From Thalassia testudinum (taxonomy: Eukaryota > Streptophyta > Magnoliopsida > Alismatales > Hydrocharitaceae), in contig JAZHRO010000003.1 of NCBI GenBank assembly GCA_037157565.1, positions 42,731,001 through 42,795,000 of the forward strand: a stretch of DNA of 64,000 bases, given 5' to 3'. A program made the position numbers and the translations under genes. Under the pieces are notes generated by a model. That model worked only from the letters and a program-made list of their open reading frames with translations. It searched no databases and was not told where the DNA came from. Below, piece after piece: positions 1-12,893 of this stretch; the first letter of the stretch is position 1; the number at the start of each line of letters is the position of its first letter.

Positions 1-1895
1 GGCGGTAGACCTGGTAACTCGTCTGGAAACACGTCGGGGTACTCTCTGACCACCGGGATGCTCTGGAAGTCTGCCACGGGGCTGGGTTCTGCCACCACAC
101 AAGCTAGGAAGCCCTCACATCCCTGGCTCAAAAGTCTCGCCGCCCGAAGTGCCGATATGCACCTGAAACCTCCATCCACTGGCTGTCCGTGAAACTCGAA
201 AGAAGGTATCTCCGGAATGGAGAAGACGATCTTCCTCTCAAAATAGTCCACCAAGGCGTGGTAAGCGGACAACCAATCCATCCCCAGAATCACAGCAAAG
301 TCCTCCATCTGGATCATAATCAGGTCAGCTGGCAGGCTATGTCCTTCGACGCTGACCTCGCAATCCGTGTACACCTCCTCAGCTACAAACAGCTGACCAT
401 TCGGACCTTTGATTACGAATGGATTTTCTAACAGTGTATAATCCTGGTCCAAATTAACTGCGAAACTGGCTGCGGCAAACGAGTGCGTAGCGTCGGAATC
501 GAAAAGCGTGTAAACGAGTCTGCCAGAAACTGAAACCATACCTGCTACCACGGATCCCGAAGCTCTGGCGTCCCTGTGTGTTAGGGCGTTGATACGCCCC
601 TCAGCTCTAGGTGCGGACGAAGCAGCCACACTCTGCGTCGGACGGGTAGGTGCTGGCCGGTACCCTCCTCGCGACTGCTGTCCTCCTCCTCGCATCTGGG
701 AATCGCAGCCTCCTGCACGCCCTCCAGTGCTCTGCACGGGAAGTATTTGCTGACCTCCTGCCCTAGATGGGTAGTCCCTCCTGAAGTGGCCCGGCTGGCC
801 ACACTGGTAGCAGAGGGGAACCCGACTCCCGTCCTCAGTGAGTCCCTGCTGTCGATTAGGCGGGGGTCCGGTGCTGGCGACTGGCCCCTGTCGAGGACCC
901 CCAAAGGCCACTGATGGCCCTGCACAATGTGACGGCTCTCCTGCGGACGCCACGTGTCTCCGTTCTCACCGGCCCTGTGAGAAGTCTGGCTGAAAGGGCC
1001 TCTTCCGCCTGCTGTCGGTCTCTCGCGCGGACGGGTTGGTCTCCTCGTAAGTCATAGCTGCCTCTACCACCCTCGAAAACGTAGGCAGCTTCAGGGGTTT
1101 GACATACCCCCGGATCGCAGGCCGGAGCCCCTCGGTGAACCTCCAAAGGCGCTCCTCCTCAGTGGCTACCGCTGTCGCTGCAAAGCGGGATAGCTCCAAG
1201 AAACGCGTGCGGTACGCGCTCACAGTCATCGTCCCTTGGCGGAGAGTGTGGAACTCCCGCCTCCTCTGGTCCTGCCACGTCTGGGGAAAGTACTGCTCGC
1301 AGAAGAGGGTGACGAACTGGTCCCACGTCGGCTCGTCCCTCTCCTGTCCCCGGACCGCCCTCCACCACCGGTGTGCCGCACTCTCCAGCTGGTACGTGGC
1401 AAAGGCCACGTGGCACTCCACCGGGGGGCGAAGGGTGTCGAAGATCTTCTCCAGCTGCTCAAGCCAGTCCTCCGCCTCAGTCGGGTCCTCATCCCCCTTG
1501 AAGGAGGGGGGCTTCAGCTTCCGGAACTATCTGAAAAGCTCGAAGTGGCGCTGTAGGGGAGGTCCTGGTGCACTTCCAGGCGAAGGTGCCTCGTGTATAG
1601 AAGTGTCGGAGGAAGGTGGGGGCGGCAGGGGCCCATCCCCTCCCTCGTGTCCAGCGCCGTGTCCGTCGCGTGGTCCCACAGAGGACTCCCCCTCTGCAGC
1701 CCCAGGAGGAGGCGCTTGGGGCGGTGGGTGGACCTCCTCTCGTACAATATCTCATATCAGTCTGGCGAGGTCCTGGGCCTGGATGCCCGGGAGTGGTGGC
1801 TGGTCCACCGAGACGTCAACAACAGCACGTCCACCTCGTCGACCTCGCCCTCGGCCGCGCCCGCGACCAGTCTCGCCAGTCCCACAACGAGGCAT
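1..1895 (-). pseudogene. Chromovirus A2 gag-protease region (5' part of a broken gag-pol, runs off the left edge)
   Basis: Reading leftwards from an ATG at 1895, the frame encodes a basic N-terminus (MPRCG, then Gly/Arg-rich), a retrotransposon Gag core (about 1421-966, with AAHRWW, FCEQYFP and RFTEGLRP), a CCHC zinc knuckle near 815-770 and the start of an aspartic protease near 520-490. The 1421 ORF is in frame with the 1895 ATG. Breaks: a TGA at 1752-1754 where sibling element A has CGA (24460-24462), another stop at 966, the last knuckle Cys changed to Tyr (codon at 771-776), and the protease motif changed from DSGA to DSDA. Downstream residues match element A up to position 1. This is a Ty3/gypsy chromovirus-type Gag-PR, no longer functional. 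RT and integrase lie beyond the window. Confidence 0.85.
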
Positions 1896-2059
1896 CTCCT
1901 GCAAGGAGACGCGAAACCAAACGGAAACGTCAAAACAGACGGTACCTAACGAAACTTCTAAGAGCTCAAGTTAGGAGATATGTTGTGGTGGCTACTCTAG
2001 CTATAAACATGCGAATTGGTTATTTTCCAGTCAGTTGATTCACTTCTCGAGACGACCTT

Positions 2060-2071
2060 GCTCTGATACCA
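2060..2071 (-). other. Primer binding site of A2 (initiator tRNA-Met type)
   Basis: On the minus strand the sequence is TGGTATCAGAGC, complementary to the 3' end of plant initiator tRNA-Met. It lies three bases inside the LTR edge at 2075, which fixes the orientation of A2. Confidence 0.9.
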
Positions 2072-2074
2072 TCT

Positions 2075-4772
2075 TGTAACGACCCGGTTCCCGAGTCCCT
2101 ACGAGACACGAGAACCGGATCGACTCGACTAATCCCAAGACCTAGTCGTCCAACGAGGAAGTAACCAAAAGAGTAGTAAAATAAACCCCATTCAGCATGA
2201 ATATAACTAACAGTAAGAAAGTACAGCAGTAAGGAAAGAAACTACTACAGTATATACCACCACAACAATAGAACAACATTTATCATATAACATGAACTGC
2301 AGGTAAAGAAAAGTACAGCGGAAACAAGAACTACTCACTATAACGGAAACAAAGAGGTACAAAAGACAGCAGTAACTCTACTGGACCCTACTCGGCCCAG
2401 CGTCCTCTGCAGCCGCTGACCCTGGCTGCTCAACACCTGGTCCTGAAAAAGGTAACGGTGTAACACGTCAGCAAAACGCTGAGTAGAGTGGCAACTAAAA
2501 CTAAAGACAACAGTAGAGTGTACAGTAGCTGTTATGTTCTATTACTTTCTTTATTTACATCTTTCAATTGTCTCACTATTTCATTTATTTCTCAGATCTT
2601 TTACTTGATCTCGAATGTTCCTCGTGGGAACGATCTTGATTGCAGTCTTTTCCAAAAAGTAGAAGTAGCACGTGGTGCTCTCCTGGCCGGGAGAGTCCCC
2701 CGTGGTGATCCTACCCTCAGTCAACCACCTCAAGTTCATTGACAGACGTACCGGTGACTACAGCACGCGCGATAAACGCACAGGTAGCTAACCCGTACTG
2801 GCACGCGGTCAGTCGTTTCCGTTAACGGGTGCGCCCAAAGCACAGCACGGAACCAGTCCAGGGCAGAGCCCTCTCAGTAACAGGGGTCCACAGTAACCAA
2901 ACCAGGGCCTTGCCCCTCCACAATCCGCGTACCCTCGCCAGACTACCCTGGTTTGCCCCAGCGGGCCTAACAAGTCGGTGTGGGAGGCTAGCAGAACCCC
3001 AGGGCCAGTAGGGTAGCTAGTACCTCCCTACACTAGTAGCTCTCCTCGGTACTACGTACGTGAGGGCCAGCAAGTCGGTACAGAGTGGCCAGTCCTAACC
3101 CCAGGTCCTTGGGGTGGCTGGCTCCGCTCTGCACTAAACAGGGGGACAGTCGCTCTCCTTGGTACTCCGTACTCAAGGGCCAGCTCACTTCCCCAAAACT
3201 ATTCCATTCACTTTCCAGGAGTTCTACTCCTACTTCCCCGTAGGGTTCCATCCTTTTTACTCAAACATCCAGGTTTCACTTTCCAGTTTCACATTCTTAC
3301 AATCCATGTTCTCAACCACGTTATCTATTCACAACAGGCAGCTGTTAATTCAAATTACAGGCAGCTTTATATCTCTTTCCATTTTCCAAGACTGCAGTAT
3401 TATACATTCCACTAGTTTTCCCATCCTAGGATTCATGCCATATCCTAGGATCTATCATACAATCTAGTTTTCCAGTCCTAGGATTCATGCAATACCTAGG
3501 AGCTATCATTCCATCTATTTCTCATTCCTAGGATTCATGCAATGTCCTAGGTTCTATTTATGGTTTCATAATTTAACAGATTTTATTAATAACTTAAAGC
3601 CACTCTACCAGGTACAACGGGAGTAATGGGGGCGTGATCGGGAATCCCGCGTGCCTCCGCGACTCCCAAGACTGCAACTGAACGAGGTCCTATCACAAGG
3701 ATCAAACACAAGGAAAGTCTCAAAACAGTGTATAGCTACTGTAGATGGGTAGAGGAATTAATTCTGAAAAGAACGCAACTCGAATCGCGGAAAACGGAAC
3801 CCGAACGGGCCCTAAACGGGTCGAAAACGACGACACTGTGTAAAATCAGACGTCTGGAACTTCTTCCAGACGTCTTAAAAAGTGGATCAGAGAATTACCT
3901 GCTCAGCGTGGTTTCCCAGACGTCCAGAAGTCTGAGGGGACGTCTGGCCTAGCTCCCAGACGTCCGATGGTCACCCCGGACGTCTGGAGGTCGCTCCCGC
4001 CGTCTGGTACAACAGCCAGATGTCTGATTCGCGTTGGATGGCGAATCACCGAGCCTGCGCACAGCCAACTCCCTTCCTCAGTACGGTCAGTCGACAGGAA
4101 GGAAGAAGAAAGCGGACTACTCACCTTTCAGACGTCTGTATGATCTTCCAGACGTCTCCCTCGCCGTCTGTCTATCAACCCAGACGTCTGATTCTGGAAA
4201 TTTTTCCAGAACAGGGCACCACCCGGCTTCCGATCGCGCCGCCGCTCGCGTCGCACCTCCCGCGTCTGCTGCTCAGACCGCAGCAAGTCCCTCTCCGCGT
4301 TGTTCCGCACCCCCTGCGCCCTCCATCGGCCGGCCAAGCCGCTCCGGCGAGCTCACCCTCACGGCAGAGCTCCGCCCTCGCACGCCGCACCTCCTCCGCG
4401 CTCACTGCGGCCGCCGCTGCCGCCCTCGCGCTCGCTCGCTCTCGCGCACAGGAAGGAGAAGAGGAAGGGGACGGTAGAGACGACAGGAGGGGAGGCGTGG
4501 CCTTTTAAGGCCGCGCGAGGAGGAGGGAGAGAGTACGCGGCAGGTCTGCAGCCGCAGAGAGAGAGGGAAAAAGAGAGAGAGAGAGGAATCGCGGGTCTGC
4601 GCGCACAGGCGCGCAGACGAATCTCTCGTGCGAAAAATAACTGTTTTCCAGACGTCTGGAAACGATCCCAGACGTCTGGTCAGACGTCTGGATGTGATCC
4701 CAGACGTCTGGTCCGACATCTGGGCCACCTCCCAGACGTCTTAAAAGACGTCTGGGGCACGCGTTCGTAACA
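2075..4772 (-). repeat. 5' LTR of chromovirus A2 (2,698 bp, minus strand)
   Basis: Bounded by TGTAACGACC at 2075 and CGTTCGTAACA ending at 4772. It aligns along its length, in reverse, with the 5' LTR of element A (2,693 bp). Because A2 transcribes leftwards, this is its upstream LTR. The right flank (GCCTG) would be half of the target duplication; the other half is outside the window. It contains two clusters of AGACGTCT palindromes and a GC-rich part with CT-type simple repeats around 4,560-4,590. Reading frames inside it (for example 3728-4770) are not genes. Confidence 0.9.
3846..4762. promoter_or_regulatory. AGACGTCT palindrome clusters in the A2 LTR
   Basis: About 11 exact copies of the octamer AGACGTCT plus many one-base variants (AGACGTCC, GGACGTCT, AGATGTCT, CGACATCT). 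Six exact copies are packed into 4646-4762 at roughly 17-30 bp spacing. The core GACGTC is a plant bZIP-type C-box. Binding is inferred, not shown. Confidence 0.6.
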
Positions 4773-5280
4773 GCCTGATTTGCTTAGGGTTTCTCTTGGA
4801 TAAATCTTTTCAAACAAGGCTTAGGCACATCTCCTTTTGAATTTTTTTTTTTTTTTGATTCTTTGCTTAAGAGAAGATGTGTCTCTAAAACCCCTAGCTT
4901 GTAATCCTTAAGTTGGCTCTATTTGGTCCAATTTAGTTGCATCAAAATTGGTATCTAGGGATCAATCAAGAAGGTTTTAGCCCTAGTTACCTTAATTGGA
5001 TGTACAATTCAAAATGTGTTGAAATGAAAATCAGTCAACTTGTGTGAATTACTAAATATGGAAGCAGGTAGCCCTAGATTGATTTTTCTTTGCTTTTCCT
5101 TTTCAGACTTTGAGGGGATTAAGAGAGAGGGCTAATGAAAGTTTACCTGTTCCTTGGTGTGGTTGCTGTGCGGTTGCTTTTCTTTCCTTTTCTTCCTATG
5201 AAACAAACACAGCAAAAGAGAGAGATTAAGTCAGTACTGAATTAGAGGTTGTGATCAAAGTTTCTAAAATGCCCGTTGCT
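4773..5280 (-). other. 5' leader of Athila-like element F, cut by the A2 insertion
   Basis: On the minus strand this follows the F primer binding site and resembles the leader of element C. A purine-rich segment (5195 to 5147) is preceded by ATAG and followed by GTAAAC, so it looks like a 49-nt exon between splice signals. The gag gene would come next, but A2 sits at 4772. No gene is supported here. Confidence 0.6.
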
Positions 5281-5297
5281 CCCCGGCAACGGCACCA
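5281..5297 (-). other. Primer binding site of F (tRNA-Asp type)
   Basis: Minus strand TGGTGCCGTTGCCGGGG matches the Athila tRNA-Asp PBS except for T in place of C at the fourth base, a CG-to-TG change. It lies three bases from the LTR edge. Confidence 0.85.
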
Positions 5298-5559
5298 AAA
5301 TGCTATATCGCTTTATCATGTTTTAAATCAGTCTCGTTGCAGTATAGTTGAAAAAGCGTCATAAACAAATAAGAAGTTTTTATTACTAGAAAACTTAGGT
5401 ATCCGAGGTCAAACTCAGGAAGCAAATTGGTATTTTTAAAAACTAAAATCACAATTTCAAATCACTCAAAAGATGATGTTCAACAATAATATCAATGCAA
5501 TTTAATGTTTATGAAAGCTAAAGAGAGAATAAATATGCTAAAAGAAATTGAATGTTCTC

Positions 5560-6125
5560 TCCTTTCTTCTCCTTTCTCTCTCTGATGTCCACTTTCCTTG
5601 TGAATCAGACGTCTGATTTTGTAAATCAGACATCTTAACTTGCGATTGCTACAGTGCCTTCAGCTCCTTCTCCTTCTCTTTCTTCTCTGCCTCTGTCTGT
5701 CTTCTTTTTCTCTTCTTCTGCTCTCAGTCTTCTCTTTCTTCTTCCTTTCCTTCTACATTTGCAGCTCCTCTTCTTCTGCCTTCTTCTTTCTTCTTTTTCT
5801 CCTCTTGTTTCCTTAGCTTTCCTCTACCTTTGATTCTCTACTTGGCCGCACCTTCTCCTTCCTTCTTCTTTCTCTTGCACTTAGCTTTCCTCAGCTCCTG
5901 CCTTCTCTTCTTCTTCTGCGACTACAGTGCTTCTTCTTCCTCGACCTTGTTTTTTGCCTTCAGGTCCTTCTTCCTCTACTTCCTTAGCCTTCCTTAGCAG
6001 AGAATAAGTCCTTCCTTCCCTGCAAAGGCCTTACCTTGCATTAGGCTTCAGCTGCTCCTTCCTCTTCCTTCTTCTTCCCTCTTCAGCAGCTGCCTCCTCC
6101 TCCTCCTTCTTCTTCCTTACCCTGC
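5560..6125. repeat. Long pyrimidine tract in the F LTR (purine-rich on the sense strand)
   Basis: About 560 bp of the plus strand is dominated by TTC/CTT and CTC. On the F sense strand this is a GAA/AGA-rich tract near the end of the LTR, in the same place as the purine tract of the C LTR. Confidence 0.7.
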
Positions 6126-7327
6126 ACAACATAACAAAACCTACTCCTACCCTCCCCCGCGTCACTCTCTCTCTATTTCTCTCTTCGCTCTCTCAGAGCC
6201 AGACAATCGGGTATATGGGTCGGGTTACGTGCTCTCGGGTCCAGGCGCACCGGCGTAGGTGGTGCGCGAGGAGTGCAGGGTAAACGGGTCAGCCAGGTCC
6301 GCGTAGGGGTGACAGCGGATGAGGCGGGGGTGTGGGCGAGGGACCTCACCCTGTGTCATTTGGAGGCGAAAAGAAGAGAACACAAATTCAATTTAAGTCG
6401 CGCACCTCACGCTAAAGTTTTTGAGGAGGGACTAAAAGTCCCACCTGCTTCGCTCGCGCTCGTAGGTGACGTTCGCCTTCAATTGCTGCTGCTGGGATCT
6501 CCTTCAAGGCCAATCACCTGGACAGTTGTATGTGCGGGACCAACCCACACTCTCTGGAGCGCAGCACCTGGGTTGATGCGGCCTGACACGAGCTTACGAG
6601 CTCCTTGTTCTCGCTCTAATGGCGGAACAGAGACCTAACCTGAAATCACTCAAAACAGCCTTGCAGCCTCATTAGAGCACATGGGAAGCTTCACCGTGTC
6701 TTGGCGAAGGTGCCTAGCTGGGTGGTTGGCTGCGGGGCAGCCTAGGCGTGCGTGCCTAGATCTCTCTGTGGCCATGAAGGTGGGTTAGGTCAGGGGCCAT
6801 TTATGGAGGTGATGGCGATCAATGGAAGGGAGGAATGTGCTCAGTGGGTGATGGTGGAGGTGAGGAGGGGTCTGGAGAGGCATGTGGAGGTGCGGAGCGG
6901 TGGAAGCGCCTTCGCCAGTGGTCGGCCAAAGTGGAGAAGGTGATGGTGGTCTGCGTTGTCGTGGGGTCGAAAGTGCAAATTAAGAGAGGGGAAATGAAGA
7001 GGGGAGAGAGAGGAATAATTCTAATCTAGCTAAGTGGACGAAGGGGGGTAGGAGGCGGATGGCTTATTCCTACCGTCGCCGGAGATGAAAACCCTGAGGT
7101 GAGGATGATGGCGATGAGGAAGGGCTCGGAGAGGCGCGTGCGGGTACGATGCGACGTGGAGGAGCACGGCGGAGAAGACTCTGCCACTGATATGGTGGCA
7201 GAGTGATGAGAAGAGGGAGGAGAGGTCGCCAGAGCCTGCAGGAAGTTGGCCGGAGACGAGGGAGGATGAAATTCAGGGGGTATCTCAGGCCAATCCAAGC
7301 TTGAAAGATGCATCTGGGACCGGGGAT

Positions 7328-7337
7328 CTTTTTATAG
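7328..7337 (-). promoter_or_regulatory. TATA box of the F LTR
   Basis: Minus strand CTATAAAAAG, 940 bp from the LTR start. Comparable to TATA boxes at about 924 bp in C and 766 bp in D. Confidence 0.6.
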
Positions 7338-8274
7338 CTGCAGGTAGAGGTCCTTGTGCTCGGAAGGCAAGCTTCCAAGCGCAAGAACCTCGCTGGAGGA
7401 CACAACGGACACCATACCCTATCGTTCACATGTTTGCATGAGGGATATGGTGCGAACTAGGTCATGGGATTGCGTTCAAACGGTAGGGGATTCCTCAAAG
7501 GATCCTCCTGCCAAATCTGAGAGCAGGTCTCTTGGGGAAACGGGGAGAAATTCTTCTTGAAACCTCGCCAGAGGTATGGCTCCTCTGCTGAAATGGCAGA
7601 GGGACCGAAATGCAAAAAGTGACGAGGAAGATGGGGGGCACTACGCAAGGGTTTTCAAAAGTTAGGGGCCAGAATGTAATTGGATGGACTATTTTGCAAA
7701 GTAGGTTAAGGTGACCTTTCCTTAGGCCCAAATTTTGGTATAAACCTAATTTGGACCTAAGGAATCCAATGATGAAGTTGGATTTTAGGTTTGATCACGT
7801 TTTCCTGGACATTTTGCATAAAAATTCAAATTAGGTTAAATATTGAGTAAGGACCCCAATCTAGGTCAAAATAGGTTCCAAAGGCCAAATTGAAGGTTCT
7901 AAATCCTAAGGAATATTTTTCCATGAATTTTAGAGGATTTAGTTGATTTTTATCATGACCAGAACCTTGTGAAATTAAGTGGGTTTGTTTTAGTGTTACG
8001 GAATGTCATTTAATTCTTAAATCTCACAATAACCCTTTTCTGACTGAATAATCCCACTTTTCCTCTTATTAAGTCCAATTGACCTATGTCTAGACCCTGA
8101 GAAATCTCGTTGATGTATTGTAATGGTAAAATTACAGTTTTACCCTTTATTTCAGGTTTTCTTCCCAGAACAGTAATCCCTTGAGTTAGGGCTTCCTTTA
8201 GGTTATGTAGGAGCTTTTGTTCACTTTCTTAGGTCAAACTGAGCTAGTTAGGGCTCATGATGAGGTTCTCATCA

Positions 8275-11200
8275 ATATCCCACTCCTAGATGCTATCAAA
8301 CATATTTCGACTTATGCAAGATTTCTTAAGGAATTGTGTACTCCTAAGCGTAAGCCGAGGAAAGGAAGCACTGTGGTACTTTTAGAGCATGTGAGCTCTA
8401 TTATTTGAAGTATGCTTATTTTGAAAAAGAAAGATCCAGGATCTCCATTTATTTCCTATATAATTGGGGGTCAGTGTTTTGATAGAGTTCTCCTAGATTT
8501 AGGAGCTTCTATTAACCTCATTCCTTTCTCTTTGGTAAAACATTTCAAAATAGAAACCTTAACTCTACCAATGTGACCTTACAATTAGCCGATAGATCTA
8601 TTAAGTCACCTAAAGGAATGTTGGAGGATGTTATTGTAAGAGTTCAGGATTTTTACTTCCCTATAGATTTTATAGTCCTTGATATGGAGTACCCGAATAC
8701 ATTAGCCACACCCCAATTATCTTAGGGAGACCCTTTTTGGCTACTACAAAAGCCAATATTGATTGTGAATCAGGAAAGATTGAATTGAAATTTGGGGAGA
8801 AAACAATTATGTTAGATATATTTAGAGCTTCTAGTGGATTTGATTATGAATGGATCGAGGAAATAAAATCTATAGCAGCTTTTGAGGATGACATTAGTTC
8901 CTTAGAACTAGAGAGCACACCTTTTGATATCCCATACCCTCAAAGCAACGAAATCATTTTGTTGGAATCTTTACTCAATCCTGAATCTGAATCTGAATAT
9001 GAATCATCTAACTCACTTCTCGCAATCGAAAATTCCACCCCAAATCCTGCTGTTGATTCTACTCTTGTGCTTGAATTGAAACCATTGCCTAACAATCTTA
9101 AATATGTATATCTCGAATCTGATCAAACATATCCTGTAATAATCAATTCTCATCTATCTGAATCACAAGAATCTAAATTGATCAAGGTTCTTCGAGATCA
9201 TAAGAAGGCAATTGGGTGGGTTCTACATGATCTCACCAGGATTAGCCCCAACTTTTGTACTCATCGCATCTATGTTGAAGATGGGGCACGACCTTCAAGA
9301 GAAGCTCAAATATGTTTAAATTCGAATCTAAAGGAGGTCGTTAAGAAAGAAATAATCAAGTGGTTTGATGCTGACATTATCTATCCCATATCTGATAGCC
9401 CTTGGGTGAGCCCAATTCAAGTGGTACCCAAAAAGGTAGGACTCACTGTAATCAAAACTGAATCTAGAGAAACCATTCCCACATGAATTGCGAATTCGTG
9501 GTGGGTTTGCATTGATTATCGTAAGTTGAACACTGTTACAAAGAAGGACCATTTTCCTTTTCCATTCATTGATCAAATCCTTGAGAGATTAACTGGTAAT
9601 AGGTTCTTCTGCTTTCTAGATGGTTGCTTTGGATATAATCAAGTTGTAATTTATCCCGAAGATCAAGAGAAAATGACTTTCACCTGCTCCTTCGGAACCT
9701 TTGCTTTCCGAAGAATGCCATTTGGGCTTTGCAACGCACCCGTGACTTTTCAGCGTTGCATGTTAGCCATTTTTACCGAAATGGTGGGTGAATATATGAA
9801 GGTTTTTATGGATGATTTTTCAGTCTTCGGGGAGACATTTAATATTTTCTTGGATAATTTGTCGAATGTTCTTAAAAGATGTATTGAAGTAAACCTTGTC
9901 CTTAGTTGGGAGAAGAGCCATTTTATGATTCCAGAGGACATAGTACTTGGCCACGTCATATTTGAGTGGGGTATCCAAGTAGATCGAGCCAAGATCAATC
10001 AAATTGCAAATCTTCCAATTCCTGACTTGATCAAAGGCATTAGATCATTTCTCAGGCATGTGGGATTTTATAGGAGATTCATTCTTGATTTTTCAAAAAT
10101 TGCCCAATCACCCACAAACCTCCTCACAAAGGATGCTACTTTTGAGATAAGTGAGGAGTGTATTACAACATTTGAAACTTTGAGAGACAGAGTTACACAG
10201 GCTCCAATTTTGCAACCACCTAATTGGGATTTACCATTCGAAATCATGTGCAATGCATTAGATTATGCAATAGGAGCTATTTTGGGACAGAAAATTGAGA
10301 AGAATCCGGTAGTAATTTACTATGCTAGTAAAACATTGAATGAGACACAATGGAATTATACAGTTACAGAGAAAGAGTTACTAGAAATAGTATTTGGATT
10401 AGAAAAGTTCAGATCTTATATACTCGGATCTCAAATTATCGTGTACTCTGATCACTCAACTATCCAACACCTTCTATCTAAGAAGGACATGAAACCTAGG
10501 TTGATCAGATGGATCTTGCTTTTGCAAGAATTTGACCTAGAAATTTGTGATAAGGCGGGTCAACAGTGTTGTTGCCGACCATCTTTCTCGCCTTCCTTCT
10601 GATACAATCCAATCATCTCCTCCAATCACTGAACACTTCCCTGATGAACATCTTTTGACTATATCCTTAGATCTTCCTTGGTATGCAGATATTGTTAATT
10701 ATTTGGTTACACATCAATTCCCGTCAGATTGGGACGGGAATCGCAAATCACGACTCAAAGAAGAAGCCAAATATTATCGAGTTGTTATTCCTTTTATACA
10801 GAGTCATATTATTGCTCATTTTGGGGTACCTCGTGCCCTCATTTCTGACGACGATTCCCATTTTATTAGCGCCCAGTTTAGAACTTTACTTAGAAAATAT
10901 GGGGTTACACATCGTATTTCTACACCTTATCATCCTCAGACTAATGGGCAAACTGAGGTCTCTAATCGGGAGATTAAAAAGATCCTTCAAATGACAATCC
11001 GATCCGATAGGAAGGATTGGTCTTCCCGTTTAGATGAGGCTTTGTGGACTTATAGGACTGCCCACAAAACACCAATAAGCATGTCACCATACAAACTTGT
11101 TTACGGGAAACCCTGTCATCTTCTCATAGAAATTGACCACAAGGCCTATTGGGCAATTAAAGCCTATAATTTAGACCTTGCGAAGGCTGGTGAAAATCGT

Positions 11201-11550
11201 AGGTTGCAGCTTAGAGAACTTGAGGAATTACGTCATGATTCCTATGAGAGTTCAAAGCTGTATAAGGAGAAACTTAAAGCCTTCCATGACAGATTTATTT
11301 CCCGCAAATCCTTTACACCTGGTCAAAAGGTGTTGTTGTTTGATGCCCGTTTGAAGCTCTTCCCTGGTAAACTTAGGTCTAAATGGTAAGGGCCATTTAT
11401 TGTTGTTAGAGTCTTCGACAACGGAGCTGTCAAAATCACTGAACCCAACTAGGATCAACAATTCAAAGTCAATGATCAACGTTTAAAATCTTTCTTGGAA
11501 TCACATCCTTTGGGTCTTGTTGGAGAATGTTACATGCTCCACTAGGGTTT
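8275..11550 (+). pseudogene. Broken pol gene of Athila-like element D (protease, RT, RNase H, partial integrase)
   Basis: Homologous to the pol of element C along its length. It begins mid-protein (INIPLLDA) where F inserted. Order: protease with [12 protein letters not shown] (about 8505-8525); RT with [22 protein letters not shown] and FMDDFSVF (about 9505-9835); RNase H with a [10 protein letters not shown] motif; part of the integrase with [14 protein letters not shown] (about 10915-10960). Damage: stop at 8406, frameshift between 8408 and 8737, TGA at 9484-9486 where C has CGA, frameshift near 10565, and loss of about 140 residues near 10790 that removes the integrase zinc finger and first catalytic Asp. 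SDGG became SDDD. A TAA at 11387 precedes the decayed C-terminus. Not functional. Confidence 0.9.
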
Positions 11551-11796
11551 TTGTCACCATCCATCCACCACATTTGTACATAGTTGTTTCCTATTTTATA
11601 CCCTTTTGATTTTCTTCCACACTTACTCTGATTTTTCACTTCATATTTTACATTCATTACCTTCATTTAGTTCGACTAACCACTCTGACCTTTGGTCAGA
11701 TTTGAAATCGTCCGCACAGAGATCTTTGATCTCCTCTATTCAACTCCTTCCATCACCCTATACTAAATGAAATATAATATCTTTTCACCATTTTTA

Positions 11797-11831
11797 CAAT
11801 GAGGACATCGTAAAATCTTGGCTTGGGGGGG
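11797..11831 (+). other. Central polypurine motif of D with small hairpin
   Basis: CAATG-AGGA-CATCG (one mismatch in the stem) followed 14 bases later by a run of seven G. The same layout is found in B, C and E after the coding region. Confidence 0.6.
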
Positions 11832-12893
11832 TGTTGAAGTGAAATTCACTTTAAGTGTGTGTAAATAGATAGAAAAATAAAAAAACACATAAAAATTAAA
11901 TATCCACGAAATTTAAAAAAATAGAAATTCCAGAAATGATAAAATTTTTCAAAATAAAAAATCTCATAAAAATTTGAAAAAATTTAAATGCATAAAAATT
12001 GGAAAACCTTGTAAACATAAAAATAAAAATATATAAATACAAAAATTTGAAAAATGAAAACTCATAAAAATAATAAGAGGGGTATATCCATCTATAATAA
12101 AGAAGAAAAATAAGAAATATATATATATATATTATATTTAAAAGCTTAATTTTTCTTTTAGGTTAGAAACTAAAAAAATATATATACATATAGAGTATTT
12201 AAGAGCATTCAACTCTTATTTAGATCTTTACTTAAACATTTTGTAAAAACACACTTTTATTTTTAAATAAGATTTTATTTGAATTTGGAATCTTTAAATC
12301 TTTGAAGCTTTGTTTTTTTTTTCTATTCCAACCCTTAATTAAGAAACTAAGTGTATTAAGATTTAAACTTAAGTTTTGAGGTTAAATTATAACTTTCTAA
12401 TCAATTAGATTAAGTAATCCTTTTACTTTTTGAAAATTTGATTTTATCATAAAGTTAAGTAAAAAGGCCAGATATTCAGAGTTAATTAAATAGAGAGTTA
12501 GTAGAATTTTAGTTTACAAGGCTTATAGGCTAGAGACAAATAACTAGACTTGGTAAATTTTGTCTTGATGGATCCTATAGGAGGAAACTAAGAATTTAAA
12601 CCTGAGAGTGAAGGGCTTTGTTGTCCAAGCTCTGGTTTGAGAGCTAAGTAACCTAAACATCTAAATTCACACACATAGAATTGTCTTGTTAGCATTTGAG
12701 ACCGCGAAAACACAAAGGTTAACAGATCGGTTCTGAATCCTCTTTAGTCCAAGGATTTCTGCAGGACGATTCTTGAAAGGGTGAAGGATGTGCCACTCAC
12801 CTAGAAAAAGGATTTGGAGAATAAAGTTGGTAAGAAAAATGAGAAGGGGGAAATTAAAAAAAAAAGAAAAAGAATAATAAAACACCCTGCAGT

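Larger units (their letters stand above)
5301..8274 (-). repeat. 5' LTR of Athila-like element F (2,974 bp, minus strand)
   Basis: Read on the minus strand it starts at 8274 with TGATGAGAACCTCATCATGA, the same start as element C, and ends at 5301 next to the PBS. F landed inside the pol gene of D: reading frame for the D protein resumes at 8275. It holds a TATA-like box at 7328-7337, a hairpin GGGACT-AAA-AGTCCC near 6428-6442, two AGACGTCT-like sites near 5605-5637 and a long pyrimidine stretch (5560-6125). The other F LTR is outside the window, so the target duplication cannot be checked. Confidence 0.85.

Noticed and set aside
1099..2038. Long plus-strand frames opposite A2 gag (up to 291 aa)
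   Set aside because: They are GC-rich frames antisense to a recognisable Gag reading frame; low complexity, with no domain.
4020..4770. Overlapping 147-162 aa frames, Arg/Ala/Pro-rich, in the A2 LTR (also 21426-22067 and 38738-39481)
   Set aside because: They recur in every copy of the same LTR on either strand. They come from GC-rich LTR sequence and are not host genes.
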